From NCBI GenBank assembly GCA_020057985.1, contig JAGVEU010000440.1:1-8279 (forward strand): DNA of 8,279 nt, in the 5' to 3' direction. Position numbers and translations under genes: made by a program. The stretch's first letter is position 1. Every line of letters starts with the position of its first letter. Below the pieces are notes generated by a model. That model was given only the letters and a program-made list of their open reading frames with translations, did no database searches and had not been told where the DNA came from. Shown one piece after another: positions 1 through 6,780 of this stretch. Source of the DNA: Calditrichota bacterium (GTDB lineage: Bacteria > Electryoneota > RPQS01).

Positions 1-590
1 CCGTCGCCGTCGTCATCCACGCCCGCAGAGCCATTGAGTTCAACCGTGTTTTCCCAGCGGGTCTGAGATAATTCCGGGTGAGTGAAGTCCACACCGATGT
101 CAACCACTGCAATGGCAACGTTCGGACTTCCGGTTGTGATATCCCACGCTGCTTCGGCTTGAATTGTCGGCAAATCCCACTGCTGAGGGTAGAAGGGATC
201 ATCAGGAATGGCATCCAGCGACCCACGCGAACGGCTCTCTGCTCCTCCGAACTCATCCAAATATCGAATCGGTCTGCGTTCGCAGTACTCAATCCGCGAG
301 TCTCTGCATAGACTTGCCAAGACAGACTCAACAGCATCCTCACTCTTGAGCGTTAAAATACTAATGCGTTCAAGCCCCGTATTCTCCCGCGCCGCAATAG
401 GTATTGCCTGCTGCAATTTCTCTACGTCAGAGGCAATGTCGGGCAGTAATTCCAACGCATCAAGCCGAGTGGGGGCTGTCCTCCATTTGACAATCAGTTC
501 GCGAATGGCGGTCGTGGTTGCATAGCTCTGCGATACAGAAATGAGCAGCGCCAAGATAGCCAGAGTAACGAGATGGCCTTTCCGACTCAC
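1..590 (-). CDS. Subtilisin-like serine protease (S8 family), N-terminal part; continues beyond base 1
   Basis: Partial secreted or periplasmic endopeptidase; 196 full codons are visible. The start is GTG at 590-588, overlapping the TGA of the upstream aminotransferase by 4 bases (GTGA), with GGGAG five or six bases ahead. Residues 1-24 form a signal peptide (Arg/Lys near the start, hydrophobic run, Ser-Tyr-Ala before the likely cleavage site). Residues about 25-115 resemble the propeptide found before such subtilases. A Pro-Asp-Asp-Pro-x-Tyr-x-x-Gln-Trp segment follows at 129-138. The catalytic Asp is D164 in AVVDIGVDFTHPEL, a standard S8 motif apart from Ile where Thr or Ser is usual. The last residues, VDDDGDG, match the Asp-rich loop that precedes the His motif. 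The catalytic His and Ser lie outside the window, so activity cannot be judged. It is the third gene of a minus-strand unit. The family is certain; substrate and C-terminal domains are unknown. Confidence 0.93.
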   Translation of the reverse strand, partial: MSRKGHLVTLAILALLISVSQSYATTTAIRELIVKWRTAPTRLDALELLPDIASDVEKLQQAIPIAARENTGLERISILTLKSEDAVESVLASLCRDSRIEYCERRPIRYLDEFGGAESRSRGSLDAIPDDPFYPQQWDLPTIQAEAAWDITTGSPNVAIAVVDIGVDFTHPELSQTRWENTVELNGSAGVDDDGD

Positions 591-1684
591 ACTTTCTCCC
601 GAATCAGTTCTGTGAGCCTGCGGAATCCCTCCGCAGTCTCTTCCCGATCATGCCCGAAGCTTACTCGAATTGTTCCCGCGCTCTCGAAGTAACTTCCGGG
701 AAAAACTGTGGTATCCTTGCTTTCTAAGAGCTTTTGAGAGAAGACTCGATCATCCGTTCCGGCAGGCAATTCAATGAGCGCACTGAGTCCGCCATCGGGC
801 TTAACACATGAAACCTCAGGAGTGTTGAGCAGAAACTCTTGCAGAAGATCAACGTTAGCTGCAGCAAGGTTGGCGCGTTCAATCATGAAATCCACTGTTG
901 CCGGATTGCTCACGATTTGAAAAGCAATCTCTTCCGTGCCAAAGGGCTGATTAACACCCAATAAGTTGTTCAAGCTGTATGCGCGTTGAATGAGATCGGC
1001 CGGTCCTACTGCCCAGCCCACACGCAGGCACTCCAGCCCCCAGGATTTGTTTAGGCTATTCGTGGAAACCGCGTGGCGGCTGTAGCCGTGCTTGTGGAAA
1101 TTGCGTTCAAGCATCGGCAGGTAGACCTCGTCTATTAAAAGCAGGGCGCCCATTGAATCACACAAGGCAACAATCTCCTTGAGCGTATCGTTATCGAGTT
1201 CCGCTCCCGATGGATTGTGCAAGTTGGTAAGACAAACCAATTGGGTGTCGGGAGTAAGTTTCGCAAGCAGTTCTTTGGGATCCGGAATGTATTGATTTTC
1301 TCGTCGGCGTGGAAGACGAACCACGCGATCCGCAAAAACCTCGACTGCACGCAGAATCGGTTGATAGACCGGAATCTCGACAACGGCTGTTCCTCCGTCG
1401 GCTAATGCGGCCCCGGCAATCAGGAAGTTGCATTGACTGGCTCCCTGTGCGATCAGAATGTTCTCTTCATTTGCTCCATACCAAGAGGCAATCACCGACT
1501 TGAGCCCCTCGTGACCATAGAAGTTCTTGCCCCAGAGCGCAAAATTGAACGGCCCGCCGGGCAATTCATCGAGGCTCATGTAGGATGGCACAGAGCTGCG
1601 GGCGAGATTGTATCGGCCCAGACCAAGTCTGGATTTTGCAAATTCCATCGTTTCCGATGGGTTCCAGTTCTTATACGAAGTCAC
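587..1684 (-). CDS. PLP-dependent aminotransferase, class I/II (fold type I)
   Basis: A 365-residue cytoplasmic transaminase of the aspartate aminotransferase fold. Visible motifs, numbered from the GTG start, are a cofactor-stacking Tyr in VEIPVYQP (Y107), NLHNPSG (154-160) with the conserved Asn at 157, DEVY (185-188) binding the pyridine nitrogen and O3', the PLP lysine K213 in STNSLNKSWG, R221 in LRVGW, and R340 in TIRVSFG, the usual substrate-carboxylate arginine. No predicted active-site residue is missing. Length is slightly below the usual 380-400 because the N-terminal arm is short. The frame is open upstream to an ATG at 1768, but that adds 28 low-complexity residues overlapping the previous gene. 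GTG at 1684 lies 5 bases after that gene's TAA and has GGAG 11 bases ahead, so it is preferred. The amino-acid substrate cannot be read from the motifs. Its place between two exported proteins suggests co-transcription but not a pathway. Confidence 0.92.
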   Translation of the reverse strand: MTSYKNWNPSETMEFAKSRLGLGRYNLARSSVPSYMSLDELPGGPFNFALWGKNFYGHEGLKSVIASWYGANEENILIAQGASQCNFLIAGAALADGGTAVVEIPVYQPILRAVEVFADRVVRLPRRRENQYIPDPKELLAKLTPDTQLVCLTNLHNPSGAELDNDTLKEIVALCDSMGALLLIDEVYLPMLERNFHKHGYSRHAVSTNSLNKSWGLECLRVGWAVGPADLIQRAYSLNNLLGVNQPFGTEEIAFQIVSNPATVDFMIERANLAAANVDLLQEFLLNTPEVSCVKPDGGLSALIELPAGTDDRVFSQKLLESKDTTVFPGSYFESAGTIRVSFGHDREETAEGFRRLTELIREKV

Positions 1685-1689
1685 TTGTA

Positions 1690-2616
1690 TTATTTCTCCA
1701 AGATGAGCGAAACGACTTGTTGAGCCTCGCCGACTTGCAGACGGGCAAAGTACACACCGGAAGCCCACGGTGATCCGTCTACAGCAAACGAATGATAACC
1801 ACCGGACAGAAGACCTGAATGCACCAAGGCAGTCTTGCGTCCCAGTAAATCATAAATTGTCAGCGAGACAAAGTCGGTCGCGGGCAATTGAAAACTCAAT
1901 GTTGTGGAAGGATTGAACGGATTTGGATACGATGGATTCAGCGTGAATGCTGTCGGCGGTTGTCCAGACGAAAGAACCATAGTCTCGGCAGTGTGCAGAT
2001 CCACAATGGCGCGAATAAAAAAATTCACTCCCACCATCCAACCCTCACGCATCAGCACAAACCGACCGTCATACCACTCGCTTGCATACGAGGTTGATGG
2101 ACTCCCGTCGTCGGAGAGAATGGCCAGTGAGTCATCCGGACTGTTGAAAACCGCGCTGTAGCCAAGATGAAACCAGGCTCCGCTGTCCAACTCAATTCCG
2201 TGATCCGACAAGTCAACGATCACGAAGTTGTTAGGCTGCCCGCGCCATGTCGAGTCCAGTGAGAAAAGCGAGGCTTCGAAGTTGGAAAAAACCGTGGTGT
2301 CCCGCAACAAAACCGCATCCGGATCAGGCAGAGAATCCTGTCCCATCTGCCAAGCCATAACCACAAGCGAAGGGTCACCGGTCGAATACTGTGCCATATT
2401 CCGTGTTGGAAGCGCAAACATCGCTCCTGACAATGTGCAAGAAGCTGGCACCTGAAAACGCAGGTTTCGCAAATCATCTCCGAACGCATCCGGAAACTTG
2501 AACGCAACGGCCGGCACATTGTCATCCCGCCGCAACGTGTCAAGAGGAGCCGCCAAAGCAATCTGACAAAAGAGGATTGCGGCAATAGCTACTGCGTTCC
2601 CTAAACCCATGTACAT
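1690..2616 (-). CDS. Secreted protein with C-terminal type A sorting (T9SS-like) domain
   Basis: A 308-residue exported protein. Residues 1-23 look like a signal peptide with a cut after Leu-Ala-Ala. Residues about 24-210 form a beta-rich module that I do not recognise; it has several Asp/Ser-rich turns and repeated aromatic-strand patterns. Residues about 225-308 are a textbook type A sorting domain: SYPNPFNPSTTLSFQLP (229-245), then IYDLLGR (254-260), then ASGVYFARL (285-293), ending in SLILEK. In FCB bacteria such domains direct proteins through the type IX system to the cell surface; other phyla carry the related FlgD-like fold. The start is uncertain: ATG at 2616 or ATG at 2610, neither with a convincing Shine-Dalgarno site, and the promoter abuts them. 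It is the first gene of the unit with the aminotransferase and subtilase. The ligand or enzymatic role is unknown. Confidence 0.88.
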   Translation of the reverse strand: MYMGLGNAVAIAAILFCQIALAAPLDTLRRDDNVPAVAFKFPDAFGDDLRNLRFQVPASCTLSGAMFALPTRNMAQYSTGDPSLVVMAWQMGQDSLPDPDAVLLRDTTVFSNFEASLFSLDSTWRGQPNNFVIVDLSDHGIELDSGAWFHLGYSAVFNSPDDSLAILSDDGSPSTSYASEWYDGRFVLMREGWMVGVNFFIRAIVDLHTAETMVLSSGQPPTAFTLNPSYPNPFNPSTTLSFQLPATDFVSLTIYDLLGRKTALVHSGLLSGGYHSFAVDGSPWASGVYFARLQVGEAQQVVSLILEK

Positions 2617-2645
2617 AAGTTAAGATTCTACAAGCACAAAGTCAA
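2617..2645 (-). promoter_or_regulatory. Candidate promoter of the sorting-domain/aminotransferase/subtilase unit
   Basis: On the minus strand, TTGACT (2645-2640) is followed after 17 bases by TAACTT (2622-2617), which touches the ATG at 2616. The -35 is 5 of 6 to consensus; the -10 is only 3 of 6. A better -10, TAGAAT (2630-2625, 5 of 6), lies between them but has no matching -35. Both readings put the transcript start within a few bases of ATG 2616 or exactly at ATG 2610. This agrees with the absence of a Shine-Dalgarno site and suggests a leaderless message. It is inference from sequence only. Confidence 0.4.
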
Positions 2646-2703
2646 GGAACATAAGATCTTCTACCCCAAACCTCGCCACAACGAAATTTCTTCCTAATAC
2701 TGA

Positions 2704-2728
2704 ATTAATAGCACATTACGTTATTAAT
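2704..2728. repeat. AT-only inverted repeat in the intergenic region
   Basis: ATTAATA (2704-2710) and TATTAAT (2722-2728) form a perfect 7-base inverted repeat with an 11-base spacer, lying 88 bases or more upstream of the start of the 308-residue secreted protein. The spacing would suit a dimeric regulator, but the region is AT-rich, so chance is a fair explanation. Nothing else supported is seen in 2617-2792 apart from the promoter. Confidence 0.25.
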
Positions 2729-2792
2729 ATCCACACTAAACCATAAACACAAGTCTGGCATTTTGAACTCCGCACTGCGGGTATCCAGAATC

Positions 2793-4439
2793 TCATTCGG
2801 GAAGCTGCGTCAAGAGGCATAAACTCAATCTCATTGAAAAATAAAAGCACCCATTCGCGAGGGTGCTTCCCCACTTTTTTTGCAGGCGGGATAGACGGGA
2901 GTTCTCTGTATGGGTCATCAGAACCTGCCTGACAATAACAAACTTATGCACCTTCGCCCGTTCATTCGCGTTCAGTCGCGCAAAGTAAATCCCAGCCGGC
3001 AATCCAGTGATGTCAAGAGTTACATTAGATGAGTTCGCCACAAGTTTGACTCGAGTTGCTTCCCTGCCAAGGAGATTAAACACTACGATTTCTCCTTCCC
3101 TTACGATCGGAGTAGAGAGGGCAAAACGTACAAACTCATTCGCTGGCTCAGGATGCGATGCGATCTCGATTTCCTGAGTACGCGTTGGTGAAGGTGTCTG
3201 CGGATCAACACTCACCGGCTCCCCTATCCAATACAACCGGATCAGATTACTATCGCGTACAGCGAGCCTGCGATAATGATAATTCTGTGGTGAGATCAGC
3301 TTGATGTCGCTGTGGCTCCCCTCGAAAAGAGAAGTGCTCCCGAGGAGTTCACCGGTTTCTGTATTCAGAATATCGAAGCGATTCTCCTCAGCCCTCAGTG
3401 CCAGGACCTCCTCACCTTGTACTGACGATGATAGGTCAGTGCCAAACACCTCCGAATAGGGACCCGGTCGAACCCAGCGCAATCCGGCCTGTCCGGGAAC
3501 TGCGGCAAAGATAGAATCCGCCCGTGCGCTGGTAACATATCTCGGTAGAGCGACGAGTGTTGGTTGTGAAGATGCTCCGGAACGAAGCCAGCGAATCGCA
3601 CAATGTAATCTGCGATTGGAACTCGGCCAATTAGGATTCTGGTCAGAAAGCGCTGTAATAAACGTGAACGGATTTGAAACAAACCATCCACGAATTCTCT
3701 GAAACCCGACTGCGAAGTTCCCGCCGCTCCACCAGTTCACATGGCCAACAAGGAGGCTATCTCCGGACCGAAGGGCACTCGATAATTCAAAGGTAAGTCT
3801 GTCACCATAGGGTGGAGCACAGATATTGGAGAGAAGAGCGTACGCTCCAGACAGATCCCAACTTGTTGTGGTCACAAAATCGCTTACGCCAAAGCAGTGA
3901 TGGTTGCAGCCCTCCATTTCGCACACGTCAAGGCAGACCGCAGATCCGTTGGCAACTATTAGTGTCGAAATTTCTGGAAGCGGGGGAAAAAAAAGAACTC
4001 GCTCCAAGGTGAATTGCCTATCAATGACGATGAAGACGCGGTGTGGATATGTTTCATTCACCTCATAGTGGTAATTCGGACAAAATACAAGCGTATCAGA
4101 AATAATACCCGATGGAAGCTGAAAGAGCCTCATGAGATTGTTGCCAAAGACACATGCCTTCAGCACTGAGTCAGAATACATGCAAAGACCGCCAAAACCC
4201 TGCGACATTGCAAATCCTCGCCAGTTGTCGTCAAGTCGCATTTTGAAATTCAGTGTCGTGCCGGTGGCGATTGCGATTGCAGTCTCCCCGTTTGCCAAAG
4301 AAGCAACGTCCCACGTACCCGAACCGGAGAGCAACTGTACTTCCCGATCCAAGACGAGCTGCACCTCCTGCCCCGGAGCTGCCGCCGCGATTATTACCCC
4401 CAAAATAGTGAGCAAAACTTCACAAGAACCGGTGCGCAT
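2793..4439 (-). CDS. Secreted protein with type A sorting domain; probable 3' frameshift gives an aberrant 44-residue tail
   Basis: As read, 548 residues. ATG at 4439 has AGGAGG eight bases ahead, the best ribosome site in the window. Residues 1-24 are a signal peptide ending near Ala-Pro-Gly-Gln. Residues about 25-410 are beta-rich and not recognised; they include a Cys/His cluster, CLDVCEMEGCNHHC (169-182), with more Cys at 86, 96, 120 and 207, which suggests disulfides or a metal site in the exported protein. A Pro/Thr linker (about 411-422) leads to a sorting domain at about 425-504: SHPEPANEFVRF, VFNLLGRE (453-460), PAGIYFARL (481-489), then KFVIVR (499-504), where such domains normally stop. 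The frame continues 44 residues of unrelated composition across an intrinsic terminator. One base fewer near 2925 would end it at a double stop TGATGA (2920-2915). The gene has its own strong promoter, divergent from nadB. Function unknown, probably cell-surface. Confidence 0.82.
   Translation of the reverse strand: MRTGSCEVLLTILGVIIAAAAPGQEVQLVLDREVQLLSGSGTWDVASLANGETAIAIATGTTLNFKMRLDDNWRGFAMSQGFGGLCMYSDSVLKACVFGNNLMRLFQLPSGIISDTLVFCPNYHYEVNETYPHRVFIVIDRQFTLERVLFFPPLPEISTLIVANGSAVCLDVCEMEGCNHHCFGVSDFVTTTSWDLSGAYALLSNICAPPYGDRLTFELSSALRSGDSLLVGHVNWWSGGNFAVGFQRIRGWFVSNPFTFITALSDQNPNWPSSNRRLHCAIRWLRSGASSQPTLVALPRYVTSARADSIFAAVPGQAGLRWVRPGPYSEVFGTDLSSSVQGEEVLALRAEENRFDILNTETGELLGSTSLFEGSHSDIKLISPQNYHYRRLAVRDSNLIRLYWIGEPVSVDPQTPSPTRTQEIEIASHPEPANEFVRFALSTPIVREGEIVVFNLLGREATRVKLVANSSNVTLDITGLPAGIYFARLNANERAKVHKFVIVRQVLMTHTENSRLSRLQKKWGSTLANGCFYFSMRLSLCLLTQLPE
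2833..2868 (-). terminator. Intrinsic terminator of the 548-residue secreted-protein gene
   Basis: AAGCACCC (2845-2852) and GGGTGCTT (2861-2868) form a perfect 8-base stem with an 8-base loop. Read on the minus strand, the stem is followed directly by TTTTATTTTT, a classical rho-independent signal. It lies inside the annotated reading frame, 38 to 75 bases before the stop at 2793 but about 47 bases after the out-of-frame TGATGA at 2920-2915. It separates this gene from the downstream unit that starts at 2616. Confidence 0.8.
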
Positions 4440-4482
4440 AATCCTGTCCTCCTGTGTGAAAACCGTTTACAATGCTCAAACA

Positions 4483-4495
4483 GTATATAATATAC
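4483..4495. repeat. Palindrome over the -10 box, candidate operator
   Basis: GTATATAATATAC is a perfect 6-base inverted repeat around a single A and covers the whole -10 box of the minus-strand promoter. A protein bound here would block that promoter and not the nadB promoter. The all-A/T core means chance is possible; no regulator can be named. Confidence 0.3.
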
Positions 4496-4517
4496 AAAAG
4501 TCAAAAACGATTGTCAA
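4489..4517 (-). promoter_or_regulatory. Sigma-70 promoter of the 548-residue secreted-protein gene
   Basis: On the minus strand, TTGACA (4517-4512) and TATATT (4494-4489) are separated by exactly 17 bases: a perfect -35 and a -10 with one mismatch. The predicted start is near 4482, giving a leader of about 43 bases that contains AGGAGG before ATG 4439. Confidence 0.75.
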
Positions 4518-4544
4518 GTCACTTAGCTGCACTGAGTAAGCCCC

Positions 4545-4573
4545 TTGACATTGGCCCCTCACCTCCGTATATT
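4545..4573 (+). promoter_or_regulatory. Sigma-70 promoter of nadB
   Basis: TTGACA (4545-4550) and TATATT (4568-4573) are separated by exactly 17 bases. The predicted transcript start is near 4580, giving a leader of about 29 bases with GGAG (4594-4597) before the GTG start at 4609. The -35 boxes of this and the opposite promoter are 27 bases apart and point outward. Confidence 0.78.
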
Positions 4574-4608
4574 CTTGAATACATTCATCTAACGGAGTCG
4601 GCGCAGCA

Positions 4609-6243
4609 GTGGCACACCACACAACAGATGTCTTGATTATCGGTTCGGGAATCGCCGGGCTTAGCCTTGCTCTCAAGGTGGCGCGCTATGCTGATGTCCT
4701 ACTTGTGACTAAGAAAGAATCCGCCGACGCCGCTACCAACTGGGCGCAAGGTGGAATAGCTTCGGTCACGGCCAAGGATGACGACTACATGCTCCACGAG
4801 CGAGATACCATCGGTGCAGGAGCGGGATTGTGCCATGAAGATGCGGTCCATCTGGTCGTGGAATCCGGCCCGGCTCGAATCAAAGAACTAATGGATCTCG
4901 GTGTCCGGTTCACGATGTACGAGGGCGTACTCTCCTTGGGGCGGGAGGGAGGCCATAGCAAGTCGCGCATTCTTCATCATCAGGATCATACCGGAATGGA
5001 GATCGAGTCCGTTCTGTTGCGCCATGCAAGAACCACCGGGCGACTTCAGGTGCTCGAACATCATCTGATGATAGATTTGCTGATCCACCCGCATCCGCGC
5101 GAGGGCGTGGTTTCCGGCCAGCCACCGCGCTGTTTCGGCGCTTATGTGCTGGACACTAGAAACGATGCGGTTAAGACGATTCTGGCCAAAGCGGTCGTTC
5201 TGGCGACGGGCGGCTCTGGAGTGGCTTACCTGCATACCACTAATCCCGCCATTGCTACTGGCGACGGAGTGGTTGCGGCATGGCGGGCAGGAGCAGAGAT
5301 TGGCAATCTGGAGTTCTTCCAATTTCATCCCACAGCCTTCTATCAGCCCGACAGCCGGGGTGAGCAGCGGGATCTGATTACGGAAGCACTGCGCGGCTTC
5401 GGTGCCATTCTAAAGACCCGTAGCGGAATGCCGTTCATGCACCTGTATGACGAGCGCGGAGACCTTGCGCCCCGCGACATCGTGGCACGCGCCATTGACG
5501 CCAAATTGAAAAAGCGCGGTGAGGATTATGTTCTGCTCGACTGCACGCACTTGCCCGCGGACGAGTTGAAAACGAAATTCCCTCACATCAATAGCATCTG
5601 CCAGAAGCATGGTCTGGATTTCACCACGGAACCGATTCCCGTAGTTCCAGCCGCTCATTATCAGTGCGGGGGTGTGGTGACGGACTTGTGGGCGCGAACG
5701 ACAGTTGCAGGATTGTTTGCGGTGGGAGAAGTGGCTATGACTGGCTTGCATGGCGCTAACCGCCTCGCTTCGAACTCGCTGCTGGAGGCAGTAGTATTTG
5801 CCCATCAAGCAGCGATGAGTTGTGAAAGCTGGCTTCGGGAAGCCCCGCCGCTTCCCGATGCGCGAGATTGGTCAGCCGAAGGTACGGTGAATCAGGAGGA
5901 ATGGATTCTCATCGAACATAACCGCGATGAGATCCGGCAAATCATGTGGGACTACGTGGGGATCGTGCGCTCCTCGTTCCGACTTGAACGAGCGCGCCGC
6001 AGACTGGATCTACTAATGAAAGAGGTTGCTGATTTCTACTGGCGAACCAGAATCACGGAGCCACTCGTGGAATTGCGCAACCTCGTGATTCTGGCGGATC
6101 TAATCGTCCAGTGTGCCTACAGCCGCAAAGAAAGTCGCGGACTTCACTTTATGTCGGATTATCCGGAGACCGATAAGTCGAGCCTGCCACGGGATACGCA
6201 CTTTGTTCTTTACTCCGAGCAAGAGCCAGCCGGTCTCCGATAA
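4609..6243 (+). CDS. nadB: L-aspartate oxidase NadB
   Basis: FAD-dependent cytoplasmic enzyme that oxidises L-aspartate to iminoaspartate, which quinolinate synthase NadA condenses with dihydroxyacetone phosphate in de novo NAD synthesis. The protein is 544 residues, close to the roughly 540 of characterised NadB. The GTG start at 4609 follows GGAG by 11 bases, and no earlier in-frame start was found. The N-terminal FAD-binding Rossmann motif is GSGIAG (12-17), followed by NWAQGG (44-49). Active-site segments are REGGHSKSRI (112-121, with E113), HPTAFY (240-245), LAPRDIVARAID (286-297, with R289), HYQCGG (350-355) and GANRLASNSLLEA (382-394). A helical C-terminal domain follows from about 420, as in NadB and the related flavoproteins of the succinate dehydrogenase/fumarate reductase family. 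The TNWAQGGIA and REGGHS motifs favour NadB over SdhA/FrdA. nadA and nadC are not in the window. The last 95 bases overlap a gene on the opposite strand. Confidence 0.97.
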   Translation: MAHHTTDVLIIGSGIAGLSLALKVARYADVLLVTKKESADAATNWAQGGIASVTAKDDDYMLHERDTIGAGAGLCHEDAVHLVVESGPARIKELMDLGVRFTMYEGVLSLGREGGHSKSRILHHQDHTGMEIESVLLRHARTTGRLQVLEHHLMIDLLIHPHPREGVVSGQPPRCFGAYVLDTRNDAVKTILAKAVVLATGGSGVAYLHTTNPAIATGDGVVAAWRAGAEIGNLEFFQFHPTAFYQPDSRGEQRDLITEALRGFGAILKTRSGMPFMHLYDERGDLAPRDIVARAIDAKLKKRGEDYVLLDCTHLPADELKTKFPHINSICQKHGLDFTTEPIPVVPAAHYQCGGVVTDLWARTTVAGLFAVGEVAMTGLHGANRLASNSLLEAVVFAHQAAMSCESWLREAPPLPDARDWSAEGTVNQEEWILIEHNRDEIRQIMWDYVGIVRSSFRLERARRRLDLLMKEVADFYWRTRITEPLVELRNLVILADLIVQCAYSRKESRGLHFMSDYPETDKSSLPRDTHFVLYSEQEPAGLR

Positions 6244-6574
6244 CCAAACCAATTCCAACCAACAGGACATTGGAGCCAATTCCGACCAGATCCGCATCCT
6301 CGCCATGTTGTGTTTGTAGAAAACCCATAACGATCATGCCAAGACCTGCTCCTGAAAAAACAAGCCCTCGAACAAAAGGGGTTCGCTTCTTCGTCAGATC
6401 GTAGTCCATTGGCACCGGAAGACCCTTTTCAAGTGCAAGCATACGTTCATCATGCAGCATCTTCTGCTTCGCGCGGCGTGTACGCGCCTCCATCGTAACC
6501 AGAATGATAATCAGCCCGATGATCAGGGCAGTGATGATAACTCCGGTGGCCATGCCAAATACAGATTCTATCAT
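6149..6574 (-). CDS. Small inner-membrane protein, DUF6249-like
   Basis: A 141-residue protein with three likely membrane helices (about 8-28, 68-87 and 97-115). Between the first and second is a charged segment, HDERMLALEKGLPVP (41-55), a signature I associate with DUF6249-type proteins; this assignment is from memory of the family. The C-terminal 25 residues are polar. ATG at 6574 has AGGA seven bases ahead, supporting this start over Met8. The 3' end overlaps nadB tail to tail by 95 bases. The gene is divergent from the ECF sigma/anti-sigma pair across 206 bases, so a shared regulatory role is possible but unproven. Biochemical function is not known. Confidence 0.82.
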   Translation of the reverse strand: MIESVFGMATGVIITALIIGLIIILVTMEARTRRAKQKMLHDERMLALEKGLPVPMDYDLTKKRTPFVRGLVFSGAGLGMIVMGFLQTQHGEDADLVGIGSNVLLVGIGLVIGDRLALARSKEQSAYPVAGSTYRSPDNPT

Positions 6575-6720
6575 GGTTGATTCCTATAGTTTACGCTATA
6601 TCGAGTTCTATCCTTGCTGTACGTGAGCGGTCAGCTTCTCCGTTTCCCAAGATGTGCTCTCCGCTACTCCATAAGATTGAACAAGTCCGTTATGTGTTGC
6701 AAACCACTCTCTGAAACAAT

Positions 6721-6748
6721 TTTCCACCTTGCCGCTCGTATCTATTAG
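6721..6748 (+). promoter_or_regulatory. Weak candidate promoter of the sigma factor operon
   Basis: TTTCCA (6721-6726) and TATTAG (6743-6748) are 16 bases apart, each 4 of 6 to the sigma-70 consensus. The predicted start is near 6755, and AGG lies seven bases before ATG 6781. The same stretch has GAAAC (6713-6717) and CGTATCTA (6737-6744), faintly like an ECF autoregulated promoter but with spacing longer than usual. Apart from this and the Shine-Dalgarno sites, I see nothing in the intergenic region 6575-6780. Confidence 0.25.
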
Positions 6749-6780
6749 AAAATGCCCATTGGGAGAGCAAAGGTCCAGAC

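Noticed and set aside
78..525. Plus-strand ORFs opposite the subtilase
   Set aside because: The minus strand here encodes a continuous subtilase N-terminus with signal peptide and catalytic Asp; the plus-strand products have no recognisable features.
1685..1768. 28-residue N-terminal extension of the aminotransferase (ATG at 1768)
   Set aside because: It lies entirely inside the sorting-domain coding region of the upstream gene, has no family resemblance, and GTG at 1684 gives normal operon spacing.
2861..2881. Bidirectional use of the 2845-2868 terminator (T-run at 2875-2881 on the plus strand)
   Set aside because: The T-run is six bases away from the stem and no plus-strand gene ends here.
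4132..4539. 135-residue plus-strand ORF across the divergent promoter region
   Set aside because: It is antisense to the signal peptide and mature N-terminus of the secreted protein and covers both promoters; its composition is not protein-like.
6713..6744. ECF-type autoregulated promoter before the sigma factor (GAAAC and CGTATCTA)
   Set aside because: The spacing of about 19 bases is longer than the usual 16-17 and the -35 lacks the second G, so it does not stand as a feature.
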